Source: Terriglobia bacterium
GTDB taxonomy: Bacteria; Acidobacteriota; Terriglobia; JAJPHL01
Reading direction: 5' to 3'
Assembly (NCBI GenBank): GCA_021325275.1
Contig: JAJPHL010000028.1
Span: 44,301 to 108,300 of the forward strand
Length of the DNA stretch: 64,000 nt
Shown: positions 56,401 through 64,000 of the stretch, one piece after another
Numbering within the stretch: position 1 is the first letter of the stretch
Layout of the letters: the number at the start of each line of letters is the position of its first letter
Made by a program: the position numbers and the translations under genes
Notes under the pieces: generated by a model
The model's database searches: none
Told to the model about the DNA's origin: nothing
Seen by the model: the letters and a program-made list of their open reading frames with translations, nothing else

Positions 56401-56517
56401 TATTTGGAGTATCCCGCTGACGCGACCCACGCGCCGCGATTGCTAGGCGCGTCGGCGAACTTGCGTGCCGGACGCCGGCGGATGGAAATGACTCTACCGA
56501 AGGGAGCGCCACGATGA
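53419..56517 (+). CDS. NHL-repeat surface protein with cohesin-like and dockerin-like tail, second of three
   Basis: 1032 residues; ATG 53419 overlaps the previous stop (ATGA), so a longer 5' reading is rejected. Signal peptide ~1-20 (AWLLLLAASWANAQ). NHL repeats ~20-635 (for example GFSGDGGPATQAQLGSPSGV), cohesin-like sandwich ~640-780, dockerin-like repeats ~783-865 (FGDNALNSLDLIQLFRAV; GGDGVLDNLDLLTVLNRV, with the DAMDAFPADTSS loop), closing sandwich ~910-1032 (VVAEAWLTGVTVPPSGRLLL). Same tail as the genes on both sides. Likely secreted together with them. Confidence 0.87.
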   Translation: MKRAFHPAWLLLLAASWANAQGYITTIAGGGISSTTLPNNIPLSASPLGTIGGIAFDSAGNMYGTDRHYEEVFKVSPNGILTVIGGYGGHATVSAGDGGSALTAIFNLAGPIAVDSVGNVYVVDINRVRKIDTSGIVTAFAGNGAFAGFSGDGGPAPAAEFSLGVGGIAIDSSNNVFIADTFNNRIREVTADGNINTVYGNGSYNAVNGAAASSTGIPLPWAMAFDSQGNLFFSEYNQFQLYEISSGGILSLVSNNVQSPNSLAVDTSGDIYANDPGNYSVNVFTGGVLGTVSGVYASALAADASGNVYFAVNGSIQKKSSSGTITTIGGTGFATLYGDGGLAVNSLLGAPQALTIDSAGNLLIADTANKRIAKVDANGIITTVAGSPSSPDPLRNPGSFGQATSVVIGQPNGVVTDSSNFYFDDGVGIRKVNNGTLSTTFGHSNGLSGIALDPHGVLYFSTTISVNDLFSDGSNGIFAGNCTSCFQTGDGGPAYSATIQHAVAVTSDSLGQIYIADGARIRKVNLSGIISTVAGNGTDGFSGDGGPATQAQLGSPSGVAVDGAGNIYIADTQNLRIRKVNTSGIITTIAGNGTAGFSGDLGPATSASLSYPQGVYADNSGNVYIADTGNNRIRMVSPSFEVGALSLSGAMGAPGRTASVGVQLSLTSSAPTAQVSNILLTLNVAPAAPAPALTTTLAFQQAGSLPAPTVSAASATSITLTWSNLATPLQDGANLGTLIATIPSSAVTGQVYNVQTSNSAGSFGATHVPLSAAQATIMVTADYLVGDSMPASNSGNTNNAPNFGDNALNSLDLIQLFRAVTGIPGFAPPICTDRFDAMDAFPADTSSLRGGDGVLDNLDLLTVLNRVNGLDTSAPRRFARDLYCPASDAQAQARQRATLPTALIPTASLELSEPTTPVSREHTRRVGVYLVTDGAADLETLSLAATMDGDTPLSFVADSNMPAPTLADADLAGVVAEAWLTGVTVPPSGRLLLGYLEYPADATHAPRLLGASANLRAGRRRMEMTLPKGAPR

Positions 56518-59500
56518 AGCGTTCCCTTCTGCTGATCGTGCCCGTCGCGGCGCTGCTGGCGGCTGGGCTTGCTGCCGGTCAGGGAATCATCACCACGATT
56601 GCCGGGGGCCCTCCCGCACCTTTGGTGAATGGAGCGTCCGCGCTGAATGTGCCGTTCGGCCTTATGCTGGGTGGCGCGGTGGACTCCGCGGGAAATCTGT
56701 ACGTGGCCGACGCCAGTCGTAGCCAAGTGGTGCGGATTTCCACGGGCGGAATCATGACCATCGTAGCGGGTAATGGAACGGCAGGCTACGGCGGCGACGG
56801 AGGCCTTGCGGTAAACGCCATGTTGAATGGGCCGCAAGGATTGGCGCTGGATGCGGCGAACAATCTGTACATCGCGGACTCCGCCAATCACCGCGTACGC
56901 AGAGTGGACGGGAACGGCATCATCACCACCGTCGCAGGGAACGGCGCGCTTTCTCCCGATGTGGATTCCGTCGCGGCGACCTCGTCGGCCGTGCAATATC
57001 CCACCCGCCTGCTCATCGATCCCTCCGGGACATTGTTCATCGCCGAGCCGAACGGCCACAGGGTTCGCAGCGTTTCTACGTCGGGAATCATTTCCACCTT
57101 TGCGGGCAATGGATTCGCCGGCAATCCCAGCCAAGGCGACGGCGGCCCGGCGACTTCCGCGCCGATTGGGGTAGTGGAGTCGCTAGCGCGCGATTCTTCC
57201 GGCAACTTTTATCTCGGGACGGCGAATCAAGTTCGCAAAGTGAATCCAAACGGCATCATCTCGACCATCGCGGGAAATGGATCGACCGGCGATTCCGGCG
57301 ACGGCAATTCCGCGCTTTCCGCCACGCTCAACATCGTCTATGGGATTGCCGTGGATTCTTCCGGCAATCTCTATCTGACGTTGGCGAATTCCAGCGGAGT
57401 TCGAGTGATCATCAACGGAACCATCTACTTATTTGGCTATACCGTAGGCGACAGTGGTCCCTCCACGCTCAATTTTCCGATGAATTGTTTTATAGACGCC
57501 TCGAATCAACTGTACATCGCAGACACAGGCAACTTCCTGTTGCGCAAGGTGTCCTTGTCCGGAGGCGGAAACGTCATGACGACGGTGGCGGGCAACGGCC
57601 AGTTTCTTTCCGCCGGCGATGGAGGTCCCGCTGTGAAAGCGCGCTTGAATGTGCCGCAGGGCGTGGCCGTCGATCCGGCTGGCAACGTCTACATTGCGGA
57701 CACTCAAAATAACAAGATCCGCAAGATCACCACGGACGGCAATATCCACACGTTGGCCGGCAATGGCGCCGCTTCGGGTGTATTTTCCCCAGTGGAAGTT
57801 GCGACGGCGGCGGCGGTGAACAGTCCTGTCACCGTGGCAGTCGACAACACCAGCGGAGATTTATACAGCGTAAGCTACGAATTGTTTCGCGTGAATCCCG
57901 CAGGCATGCTCGACGAAGCGATTCCCGCTGGTGGGGCGTGGGTTGCCGTCGATCCTTCCGGCAATGTGTACGTCGCGGCCACGTTTCAGAATCAAGTGCT
58001 GAAGTTGGGTCCTTCTTTGACGTTCACGGTGGTAGCCGGCACAGGCCAACAAGGATTTTCCGGCGATGGCGGCCGAGCGACGGCGGCGACAATGTCCAAT
58101 CCCACAGGCTTAGCATTCGATTCCGCCGGAAACATGTATATCGCCGAGTATGCCAGCCAGCGCATTCGCAAAGTTTCGCCGACCGGCATCATCACGACCT
58201 ACGCCGGATCTGGTACCTGCGGATTTTCGGGCGACGGCGGACTTGCAACCAGTGCCAAACTCTGCGGGCCTTCGGGCCTAGCCATCGACCGACACGGCAA
58301 TCTCTACATCGCCGATCAAAACAACGGCCGCATTCGCATGGTGACGCCCGCGGGCGTCATCACGACAGTCGCCGGCGGCTCATCGGGACCCGCCCTCGGC
58401 GACGGCGGCTTGGCAACCAGCGCATTTCTCAATCAACCTTCGACAGTCGCCGTGGATCTGAAAGGCAACCTCTACATCTGCGATCTGGGCAACGGTTTGA
58501 TCCGCATGGTGTCGCCGCTGTCCACGGGAACTGGAGCGCTCGGCGTGACGCCCGTAACGGCCATCGCGGGACAAACCCTGCACATTCCGGTGACCTTTTC
58601 CGTAGCGTCCGGTTCCTCCGCGGACGGAGTGAACTTCGGATTGCAAGTCACGCCTACGGGCGGATCGCCTGCGTTAACCGGCTCGCTGACTTTTCAGCCG
58701 GACGCTTCGTTTGTCGCGCCCACCTTGATCGATACGAGCCAGGGAGCGGGCGTGATCAGCTTGGCGTGGCTCAATCTGCCAAGCGCCTTGCAAGGAAGCA
58801 CGCATTTGGGCGACGTTCTGTTGAACGTTCCCGTGTCGGCCTCCGCCGGCAACTCGTACTCGGTGCGAATTCTCGCGGCCAGCGCCAGTTCCGGCACAAC
58901 CGAAGTTCCCCTCGGCGCTCTGTCTTCCGCATCATTCGATGTTCAAACGACGTATTTGGTGGGAGACGTCGATCCGGCTAACGGGACGAGTTTCGGATCT
59001 TTCGGAAACGAGGTGCTCAACACGCTCGACCTGATCGCGATCCTGCGCGCCATCGCCATCGGCCCGAAACCGGCGGCTTGCACCGATCTGTTCGACGCCA
59101 TGGACGCGGCCCCGGCGATTCCCGACGGAACGCTGAACACGCTCGACCTGATCGCGGTGCTGAAACGCGTAACCAACCTCGATACGTCCCGGCCGCGGCG
59201 ATCGCCGCGCGGTATCCCATGCTCCGCTGCGACGCCGGACGGCGCCGAAGCCATGCTGGACAACGCCCGAAATCGCCGGACGGCTCCACCTGACGCCGAG
59301 GTCGAGATCGGCGCACCGGTCACGCAATCCGACGGCTCCACGCAATCGCCTTTGTATCTGCGCGCACTTCACGACTTCTGGATGGAAGCATTCACGGTCG
59401 CCGTTAGCGGTACCGGTGCAATGGTCCTTCTACCTGGCGATCTCGGTTCGCCGGCATTTAGCGACAACGGGCTGCCGGGAACGATCGCGGCGATGTGGGA

Positions 59501-59636
59501 CGTCACAAGGGAAGCACACGCCGGCGACCGAATCTTACTCGGAACCGTCGCGACATCAGGATCGACGCGTCTCACTGTGCTGCGGGCCATCGGTAACGCG
59601 ATCGATGACAGCGATCTTCGGATTGTTGTGCGGTAA
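56514..59636 (+). CDS. NHL-repeat surface protein with cohesin-like and dockerin-like tail, third of three
   Basis: 1040 residues; ATG 56514 overlaps the previous stop (ATGA). Signal peptide ~1-22 (VPVAALLAAGLAAGQ). NHL propeller(s) ~25-665, cohesin-like sandwich ~672-812 (GQTLHIPVTFSVASGSSADG ... VLLNVPVSASAGNSYSVRI), dockerin-like repeats ~815-890 (FGNEVLNTLDLIAILRAI; DGTLNTLDLIAVLKRVT; the second loop is shortened here), closing sandwich ~925-1040. Ends the ATGA-coupled run. Confidence 0.87.
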   Translation: MKRSLLLIVPVAALLAAGLAAGQGIITTIAGGPPAPLVNGASALNVPFGLMLGGAVDSAGNLYVADASRSQVVRISTGGIMTIVAGNGTAGYGGDGGLAVNAMLNGPQGLALDAANNLYIADSANHRVRRVDGNGIITTVAGNGALSPDVDSVAATSSAVQYPTRLLIDPSGTLFIAEPNGHRVRSVSTSGIISTFAGNGFAGNPSQGDGGPATSAPIGVVESLARDSSGNFYLGTANQVRKVNPNGIISTIAGNGSTGDSGDGNSALSATLNIVYGIAVDSSGNLYLTLANSSGVRVIINGTIYLFGYTVGDSGPSTLNFPMNCFIDASNQLYIADTGNFLLRKVSLSGGGNVMTTVAGNGQFLSAGDGGPAVKARLNVPQGVAVDPAGNVYIADTQNNKIRKITTDGNIHTLAGNGAASGVFSPVEVATAAAVNSPVTVAVDNTSGDLYSVSYELFRVNPAGMLDEAIPAGGAWVAVDPSGNVYVAATFQNQVLKLGPSLTFTVVAGTGQQGFSGDGGRATAATMSNPTGLAFDSAGNMYIAEYASQRIRKVSPTGIITTYAGSGTCGFSGDGGLATSAKLCGPSGLAIDRHGNLYIADQNNGRIRMVTPAGVITTVAGGSSGPALGDGGLATSAFLNQPSTVAVDLKGNLYICDLGNGLIRMVSPLSTGTGALGVTPVTAIAGQTLHIPVTFSVASGSSADGVNFGLQVTPTGGSPALTGSLTFQPDASFVAPTLIDTSQGAGVISLAWLNLPSALQGSTHLGDVLLNVPVSASAGNSYSVRILAASASSGTTEVPLGALSSASFDVQTTYLVGDVDPANGTSFGSFGNEVLNTLDLIAILRAIAIGPKPAACTDLFDAMDAAPAIPDGTLNTLDLIAVLKRVTNLDTSRPRRSPRGIPCSAATPDGAEAMLDNARNRRTAPPDAEVEIGAPVTQSDGSTQSPLYLRALHDFWMEAFTVAVSGTGAMVLLPGDLGSPAFSDNGLPGTIAAMWDVTREAHAGDRILLGTVATSGSTRLTVLRAIGNAIDDSDLRIVVR

Positions 59637-59754
59637 AGTCGTTTTCGGCAACGAGCAAGTGTGGAGAAAATGCCAGAGCTCAGTGAATTCGCGCTTGCAA
59701 AGCGCGGCGCGCGGCAGTCCCATGTCATGCGGCTCTACGGCATCCTCCGCAGCA

Positions 59755-59783
59755 TTGGGCGTGCAGATCCGTTGTGCTAGAAT
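59755..59783 (+). promoter_or_regulatory. Promoter of the fourth NHL gene
   Basis: TTGGGC (59755-59760), 17 bases, TAGAAT (59778-59783; five of six). It lies ~60 bases upstream of the ATG at 59842, in the 205-base gap, so this gene has its own transcription start separate from the ATGA-coupled three. Confidence 0.5.
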
Positions 59784-59841
59784 TCGTTGCGCTCCAATAT
59801 CCGTATCAACATTGAAGTCGCAGCCTATTAAAGACGACTGT

Positions 59842-62595
59842 ATGCACCTAGGCAAACTTGTCTCCATTGTCTTTTTCCTCGGCATTCTGTCAGGGAACTT
59901 CGTTTTTGGGCAGTACATCATCTCGACGATCGCTGGTGGCGCTCCGCCGCCGACCCCGTCAGTCGCGTTGGGCGCCAACCTCGGCTATCCGACCAATCTC
60001 GCCGCGGATTCACAAGGCAACGTCTATTTCAATAGTCTGAATTGCGTTTTCAAACTCGACGTCGCGGGAAATGTCACGCGCGTGGCCGGAAATTCGCAGG
60101 GCGGATACTCCGGCGATGGTGGACCGGCTACCAGTGCGCAACTGCAAAACAATCCCGGCGGTCTGGCCGTGAATTCAGCCGGCGAAATCTTCATCGCGGA
60201 TTATTGGAATCTCCGTGTTCGCAAGATTTCAGCGAGCGGCATCATCACCACCGTTGCCGGTACCGGAGCACAGGGATATTCCGGCGATGGTGGTCTGGCA
60301 ATCAATGCGGACTTGGGGCAGCCCACCAGCGTAGCGCCAGACGCGCAGGGTAATCTGTATATAGCCGATTCCGGTAACTTGGCACTTCGGCGAGTCTCAC
60401 CCGGCGGGGTCATCACCACAGTGCCATCGGTGAATCCCACCGCCATGGCGATAGATGCGAACGGAAACTTGTTCTTCACTAATGTCAACAGCGTTGCCAG
60501 GTTAACGCCAACTGGCACCGTTGGGTTGGTTGCCGGCACCGGTACAGCGGGATTCTCCGGCGATGGTGGCCCAGCGACCAAGGCCACGTTGAGGTCGCCT
60601 TCCGGAGTCGCCTTAGATGCGGCGGGAAACTTGTACATTGCGGATTTTTTGAACAACAGGATTCGCATGGTGAATCCGAGCGGCATCATTACAACGGTGG
60701 CGGGCAACGGAATAAACGATTATAAGGGGGACGGGCAACAAGCTACGCTCGCAAGCGTCGGCCTTCCGACGGGAGTCGCCGTGGACTCCTCCGGCAACCT
60801 TCTGATCGCCTCCGCCCAATACGGCCGTATTCGCAAGGTCTCGCCCGCGGGCGTGATCACGACTGTGGCGGGAACCGGTCTTTCTTCTTCCGACGACGGC
60901 GTCCCCGCCACCAGCGCTCCCTTTGGCGGGCCGGCTGGCCTAGCGCTGGATGCATCGGGCAACCTCTACTTTGCGGACAGCACCGATTATCGCGTTCGCC
61001 AGGTTTCACCAAGCGGTATCGTCACTTGGTTAGCGGGTGTTGGTTGCTGTGCCGCTTTAGGCGATGGCGGTCCTGCCAGGAACGCGCAGTTGTCGAGTCC
61101 TGCCGGAGTGGCCGTCGACGCCGCCGGCAATCTGTTCATTGCCGATACCTATAACAATCTGATTCGCAAGGTTGCGCCCAACGACACGATCACAACGGTA
61201 GCGGGAAACGGAAACACGGGCTATTCAGGCGACGGCGGTCCAGCGACAAGCGCCGCACTGAACCAGCCGATCCGAATTGCGGTGGACTCGAAGGGAAACC
61301 TGCTGATCGCCGACTCCGGCAACAACCGCATCCGCGAAGTGTCCCCAAGCGGCACAATTACGACGATTGCCGGTACCGGACAACCGGCGTCATCCGGAGA
61401 TGGCGGCCCCGCCACCAGTGCGGCGATCGATAATCCTTACGGCGTAGCCGTGGACAGCGCCGGGGATGTTTTCATTGCCGAAGCCGATAGTGGGGTGATT
61501 CGCAAGATCTCCCCAACCGGAGTCATCTCAACCGTCGCGGGTAGCCTGTTAAGAGCCAATGGTTTTCCGTTCTATTTCGGCGATGGTGGACCGGCCATCA
61601 ATGCGGGCCTCGACGATCCGGAATGCATTGCGGTAGACGGGCCCGGCAATTTGTTTATTGCGGAAAGTGGCGCCAATCGCGTCCGCAAGGTTTCCACGAA
61701 CGGAACGATCACGACCATTGCCGGCTATGGGTCGTCAAGCTACAGCGGCGATGGTGGTCCAGGAACCATCGCTTCGCTCAGTCCCGCGTGCGTTGCCGTG
61801 GACAGCGCGGGCAACGTCTACGTGAGCGATAAGTGGAATCGTGCGATTCGCCTGCTTACGCCATCCGGGAACACGAGCCCCGCACCGTCGTTCACTGCCA
61901 ATGGAGTAGTGGACGCCGCGAGTTACAAGGCCGCCGTTGCGCCGGGCGGGATTGCTTCACTGTTCGGAACGAACTTGGGTCTCACCGCAAGCGCTTCCAC
62001 GATTCCGCTTCCACAGTTGCTCGGCAACGCAACAGTGGTGATTAATGGCTACAGTGCGCCGTTGTTCTACGTCTCTCCGACGCAGATCAACTTCCAAGTC
62101 CCATGGGAGTTGGCCCGTCTATCGCCATTGCTCAAGACGGTGTCGTCCGTGGTGATCTCCGGAAGCGGCACCAGCGCTGCTCAAACCATCAACGTGAAGT
62201 CGGTGTCTCCCGGAATCTTCTCCGCCAACTCCTCTGGCAGCGGACAGGGCGTCGTAACAAATGCCGCGACGGGCCAACTTGCGGTGGCCGCTACTCCGGT
62301 CGCGCGCGGGCAATACGTGACCATTTACTGCAGCGGACTCGGCCAGGTCAACGGTGCTCCCACAGACGGCGGCGCTTCAGGTCCCGTGCCGCTATCTCAG
62401 AACCTTTCAACGCCCATCGTCATGATCGGCGGCGTCCAGGCAACCGTATCGTACTCGGGATTGACGCCGGGGCTAGTGGGCTTGTATCAAGTGAACGCGC
62501 TCGTCCCGGCAACGGTGAACCCCGGCTCCGCGGTGTCGCTGATGCTGACAATGAACGGAGTCGCTTCGAATACGGTGAGCATCGCGGTGCAGTAG
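59842..62595 (+). CDS. NHL-repeat protein with Solibacter-type C-terminal domain (TIGR03437-like)
   Basis: 917 residues from ATG 59842; a frame open further upstream overlaps the previous gene and has no start signals. Signal peptide ~1-23 (VSIVFFLGILSGNFVFG). About eleven NHL repeats (~25-675), for example GYSGDGGPATSAALNQPIRI. The tail is different from that of its three neighbours: NGVVDAASYKAAVAPGGIAS, SLFGTNLGLTA and APLFYVSPTQINFQVPWEL, the pattern named after Solibacter proteins. No cohesin or dockerin motif. Probably anchored or secreted by another route than its neighbours; it has its own promoter. Confidence 0.9.
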   Translation: MHLGKLVSIVFFLGILSGNFVFGQYIISTIAGGAPPPTPSVALGANLGYPTNLAADSQGNVYFNSLNCVFKLDVAGNVTRVAGNSQGGYSGDGGPATSAQLQNNPGGLAVNSAGEIFIADYWNLRVRKISASGIITTVAGTGAQGYSGDGGLAINADLGQPTSVAPDAQGNLYIADSGNLALRRVSPGGVITTVPSVNPTAMAIDANGNLFFTNVNSVARLTPTGTVGLVAGTGTAGFSGDGGPATKATLRSPSGVALDAAGNLYIADFLNNRIRMVNPSGIITTVAGNGINDYKGDGQQATLASVGLPTGVAVDSSGNLLIASAQYGRIRKVSPAGVITTVAGTGLSSSDDGVPATSAPFGGPAGLALDASGNLYFADSTDYRVRQVSPSGIVTWLAGVGCCAALGDGGPARNAQLSSPAGVAVDAAGNLFIADTYNNLIRKVAPNDTITTVAGNGNTGYSGDGGPATSAALNQPIRIAVDSKGNLLIADSGNNRIREVSPSGTITTIAGTGQPASSGDGGPATSAAIDNPYGVAVDSAGDVFIAEADSGVIRKISPTGVISTVAGSLLRANGFPFYFGDGGPAINAGLDDPECIAVDGPGNLFIAESGANRVRKVSTNGTITTIAGYGSSSYSGDGGPGTIASLSPACVAVDSAGNVYVSDKWNRAIRLLTPSGNTSPAPSFTANGVVDAASYKAAVAPGGIASLFGTNLGLTASASTIPLPQLLGNATVVINGYSAPLFYVSPTQINFQVPWELARLSPLLKTVSSVVISGSGTSAAQTINVKSVSPGIFSANSSGSGQGVVTNAATGQLAVAATPVARGQYVTIYCSGLGQVNGAPTDGGASGPVPLSQNLSTPIVMIGGVQATVSYSGLTPGLVGLYQVNALVPATVNPGSAVSLMLTMNGVASNTVSIAVQ

Positions 62596-62798
62596 GTACA
62601 CTGCAGTGCCAGTGTGCGACCGTGAAAAAAGCGATGCGGAGGAGCACGCCGGGTGATCGTACAAGATCCTGCTGGTTCCGGGCTCGGCTTGGCGCGGGGA
62701 ACGCTTCGCCAGCCTTTTCAGAAATGAGACACCACCGCGCGCGATGCCATCGAGGTCCGACCATAAAGGGCCCGGGCTAGTATTCTTCCCACCTGAGC

Positions 62799-62948
62799 AT
62801 GAAAGACCTTCCTCAACTTAGCGTCGTTATCCCGACGCTCGCCCGCGGAGAGTTTCTTTGCGCGACGGTCTCGCAGTTGTTGACGGAAGCTCCCCGGCCG
62901 TGCGAGATCCTGGTTATCGATCAGACGGAAAAGCACCCGTCTGGTTAG
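62799..62948 (+). pseudogene. Truncated start of a family 2 glycosyltransferase
   Basis: 49 codons from ATG 62799: LSVVIPTLARGEFLCATVSQ and EILVIDQTEKHP are the first strand, first helix and second strand of a GT2 enzyme, ending right after the IDQT motif in an in-frame TAG (62946-62948). The rest of the ~250-residue enzyme is absent; the DUF6933-like gene ends 60 bases away on the other strand. A deletion or rearrangement joint lies near 62945. Confidence 0.7.
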
Positions 62949-63008
62949 CGGACGCTTTTGCCAAGGTCGAAGTCGCGGGCTCAAATGCCGTCTCCCGCTC
63001 CATCTCTC

Positions 63009-63506
63009 CTAAGCGCGCTTCGCGTCAGCCAGCAGCCCTATTGTCACTTCCCTAGGATTGCGGTAGGCCAACGGCCCAACCAGCGTCTTGCTGAGTTTGA
63101 GCGCCGCCATGAAAAGCTCATCGTCGCTCGTGCCGTTGATCTCCCAATGCAACGCGTACGCGAAGTCGTTGATCGTTCCCAGGAGGCTTCGGCTGGCCGT
63201 AGGACCGAACGGCGCTCCCTGCATGGCGGCGATCTCGTCGCGGATCTTGTGGGCCGATATCGGCATCGTCGCTAGGATTCTAGAAAGAGAACCGGCCAGA
63301 TGCCATGGCAGGTGTGCGAGGTCGCGGGCCGGCAGCAGCACAGGCAGGCGAGAATGTTCGCTGATCAACAGTACCAATCTGCGCCGATTGATGCTTAGCA
63401 GGTGCCCGTACCAATCGCCCAACAGCGTTGCGCCGCAAGCGTGACTGGTCTCTTTCCCAATCGCGGGAAGACGGCGGAGCAGCTTTTCCGTGCATCGAAG
63501 AACCAT
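63009..63506 (-). CDS. DUF6933-like protein
   Basis: 165 residues from ATG 63506. The opening MVLRCTEKLLRRL, LLGDWYGHLLSINRRRLVLL and LLGTINDFAYALHW segments match the small cytoplasmic family known as DUF6933, found in toxin/defence and mobile contexts as well as housekeeping ones; its function is unknown. No membrane segment. There is no clear operon partner. Confidence 0.7.
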   Translation of the reverse strand: MVLRCTEKLLRRLPAIGKETSHACGATLLGDWYGHLLSINRRRLVLLISEHSRLPVLLPARDLAHLPWHLAGSLSRILATMPISAHKIRDEIAAMQGAPFGPTASRSLLGTINDFAYALHWEINGTSDDELFMAALKLSKTLVGPLAYRNPREVTIGLLADAKRA

Positions 63507-63613
63507 CTCTAATGACGATCCAAGACGATATATTATCGCGCTCCGCGCGAGACGAGAGAATGATCCCGGCCGTCAGCGTCACGGACTATCGAACAAACTG
63601 AGATGGGAGGATG

Positions 63614-64000
63614 CTATCGCACCCGCACGGCGCCGCCGGCTATTCGCACTTCTTCGCCGCTCCGATCGTTCGCGGAAACTCCTAGCAGCGCGCCGCGATC
63701 GACGCCGTCCACTGAGCCGAGCAAGAGACGCTGGCCGCCGGCTAACGTGATGCCGTTCAGGTAGGCCATCGCGATTTTTCCGGGCTGTCCTGCATCCACG
63801 ATGCTCGCGGGGATTTCGCCGGGCGTGAAATTCGCTTGCTGCCCTTCTGGCAATCGGAACGACACTGCCAGGCCCTTCAGATTTAGATCGCGACGCGCCG
63901 CGAGGTAAATGGCGTTGCCTTCCACTTCAATAGTTCCTTCCGTAATGCCCGCCGCCTCGGGTGGACGCCGGCTCTCCGCTTCGTTTTGCGAACACGTCAA
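63614..64000 (-). CDS. C-terminal part of another NHL/dockerin-family surface protein (5' end beyond window)
   Basis: 128 codons are visible, running off the right edge. They match the closing sandwich of the proteins at 47786-59636 (LAVSFRLPEGQQANFTPGE, IAMAYLNGITLAGGQRLLLG, then GVSANDRSGEE) and begin with TCSQNE just after the expected dockerin Cys. The stop is at 63614-63616. The gene is on the opposite strand to the main run. Whether it is complete cannot be judged. Confidence 0.8.
   Translation of the reverse strand: MTCSQNEAESRRPPEAAGITEGTIEVEGNAIYLAARRDLNLKGLAVSFRLPEGQQANFTPGEIPASIVDAGQPGKIAMAYLNGITLAGGQRLLLGSVDGVDRGALLGVSANDRSGEEVRIAGGAVRVR

Noticed and set aside
47786..62595. Regular DNA repeats that could be taken for CRISPR or tandem repeats
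   Set aside because: They are degenerate copies of NHL protein repeats of ~54-58 codons in one open frame; there are no constant repeats with unique spacers.

Overview
The window looks like chromosomal DNA of an acidobacterium of the Solibacter/Bryobacter type. It is GC-rich and carries several hallmarks of that group: a VWFA-related Acidobacteria-type protein (TIGR03436-like), an Oar-type TonB-dependent receptor with an N-terminal carboxypeptidase-regulatory domain, a Solibacter-type C-terminal domain (TIGR03437-like), NHL-repeat surface proteins, reaction-centre-type cytochromes and DUF6152/DUF6644 proteins. Species is not assigned; this is inference from protein families only. No rRNA, tRNA or CRISPR array was seen.

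Bases 1-22,100 are a signalling region. A minus-strand chemotaxis set (a chemoreceptor cut by the window edge, CheW, an outer-membrane-like protein, a hybrid histidine kinase, CheX, CheY) is followed by an HDOD protein, an OmpR-type regulator and a receiver gene translationally coupled to a small acidobacterial domain protein. A plus-strand set follows: NtrC-type regulator, sensor kinase, DivK-like receiver, hybrid kinase. Two more minus-strand hybrid kinases (one with seven PAS domains) and a porin end the region. A recurring AGCTAAC/CGGTTA motif lies 28-190 bases upstream of six minus-strand genes here and in the next region.

Bases 22,200-33,300 are mixed and show recombination: a lipoprotein trypsin-like protease, hairpin repeats, a decapitated fragment of the NHL/dockerin family, a SLOG plus transmembrane (SLATT-like) conflict-system gene, a frameshifted small gene, a beta-lactamase-fold serine hydrolase, a REPIN-like element, an SRPBCC protein, a translationally coupled diheme cytochrome/PQQ dehydrogenase pair, a REP-associated transposase bracketed by mirrored triple hairpins, a small membrane protein, and a 232-base nested palindromic element.

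Bases 33,354-47,554 encode mostly exported redox and surface functions. One minus-strand operon with a near-consensus promoter at 42,157-42,184 encodes a reaction-centre-type diheme cytochrome, three paralogous exported proteins, DUF6152 and a TonB-dependent receptor. Beyond it lie a TPR-thioredoxin protein bracketed by 23-base inverted repeats, a small exported protein, two DUF6644-like membrane proteins and the VWFA-type protein.

Bases 47,786-62,595 hold four consecutive giant exported NHL-repeat proteins. The first three overlap by ATGA and share a C-terminal tail: cohesin-like sandwich, dockerin-like calcium repeats, second sandwich. Two further copies of the tail lie on the minus strand (24,120-24,803, broken; 63,614 to the window end). 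I regard this cohesin/dockerin/NHL set, which could form a self-associating surface layer, as the best candidate for an undescribed system; the SLOG-membrane gene is second. The window ends with a broken glycosyltransferase start and a DUF6933-like gene.
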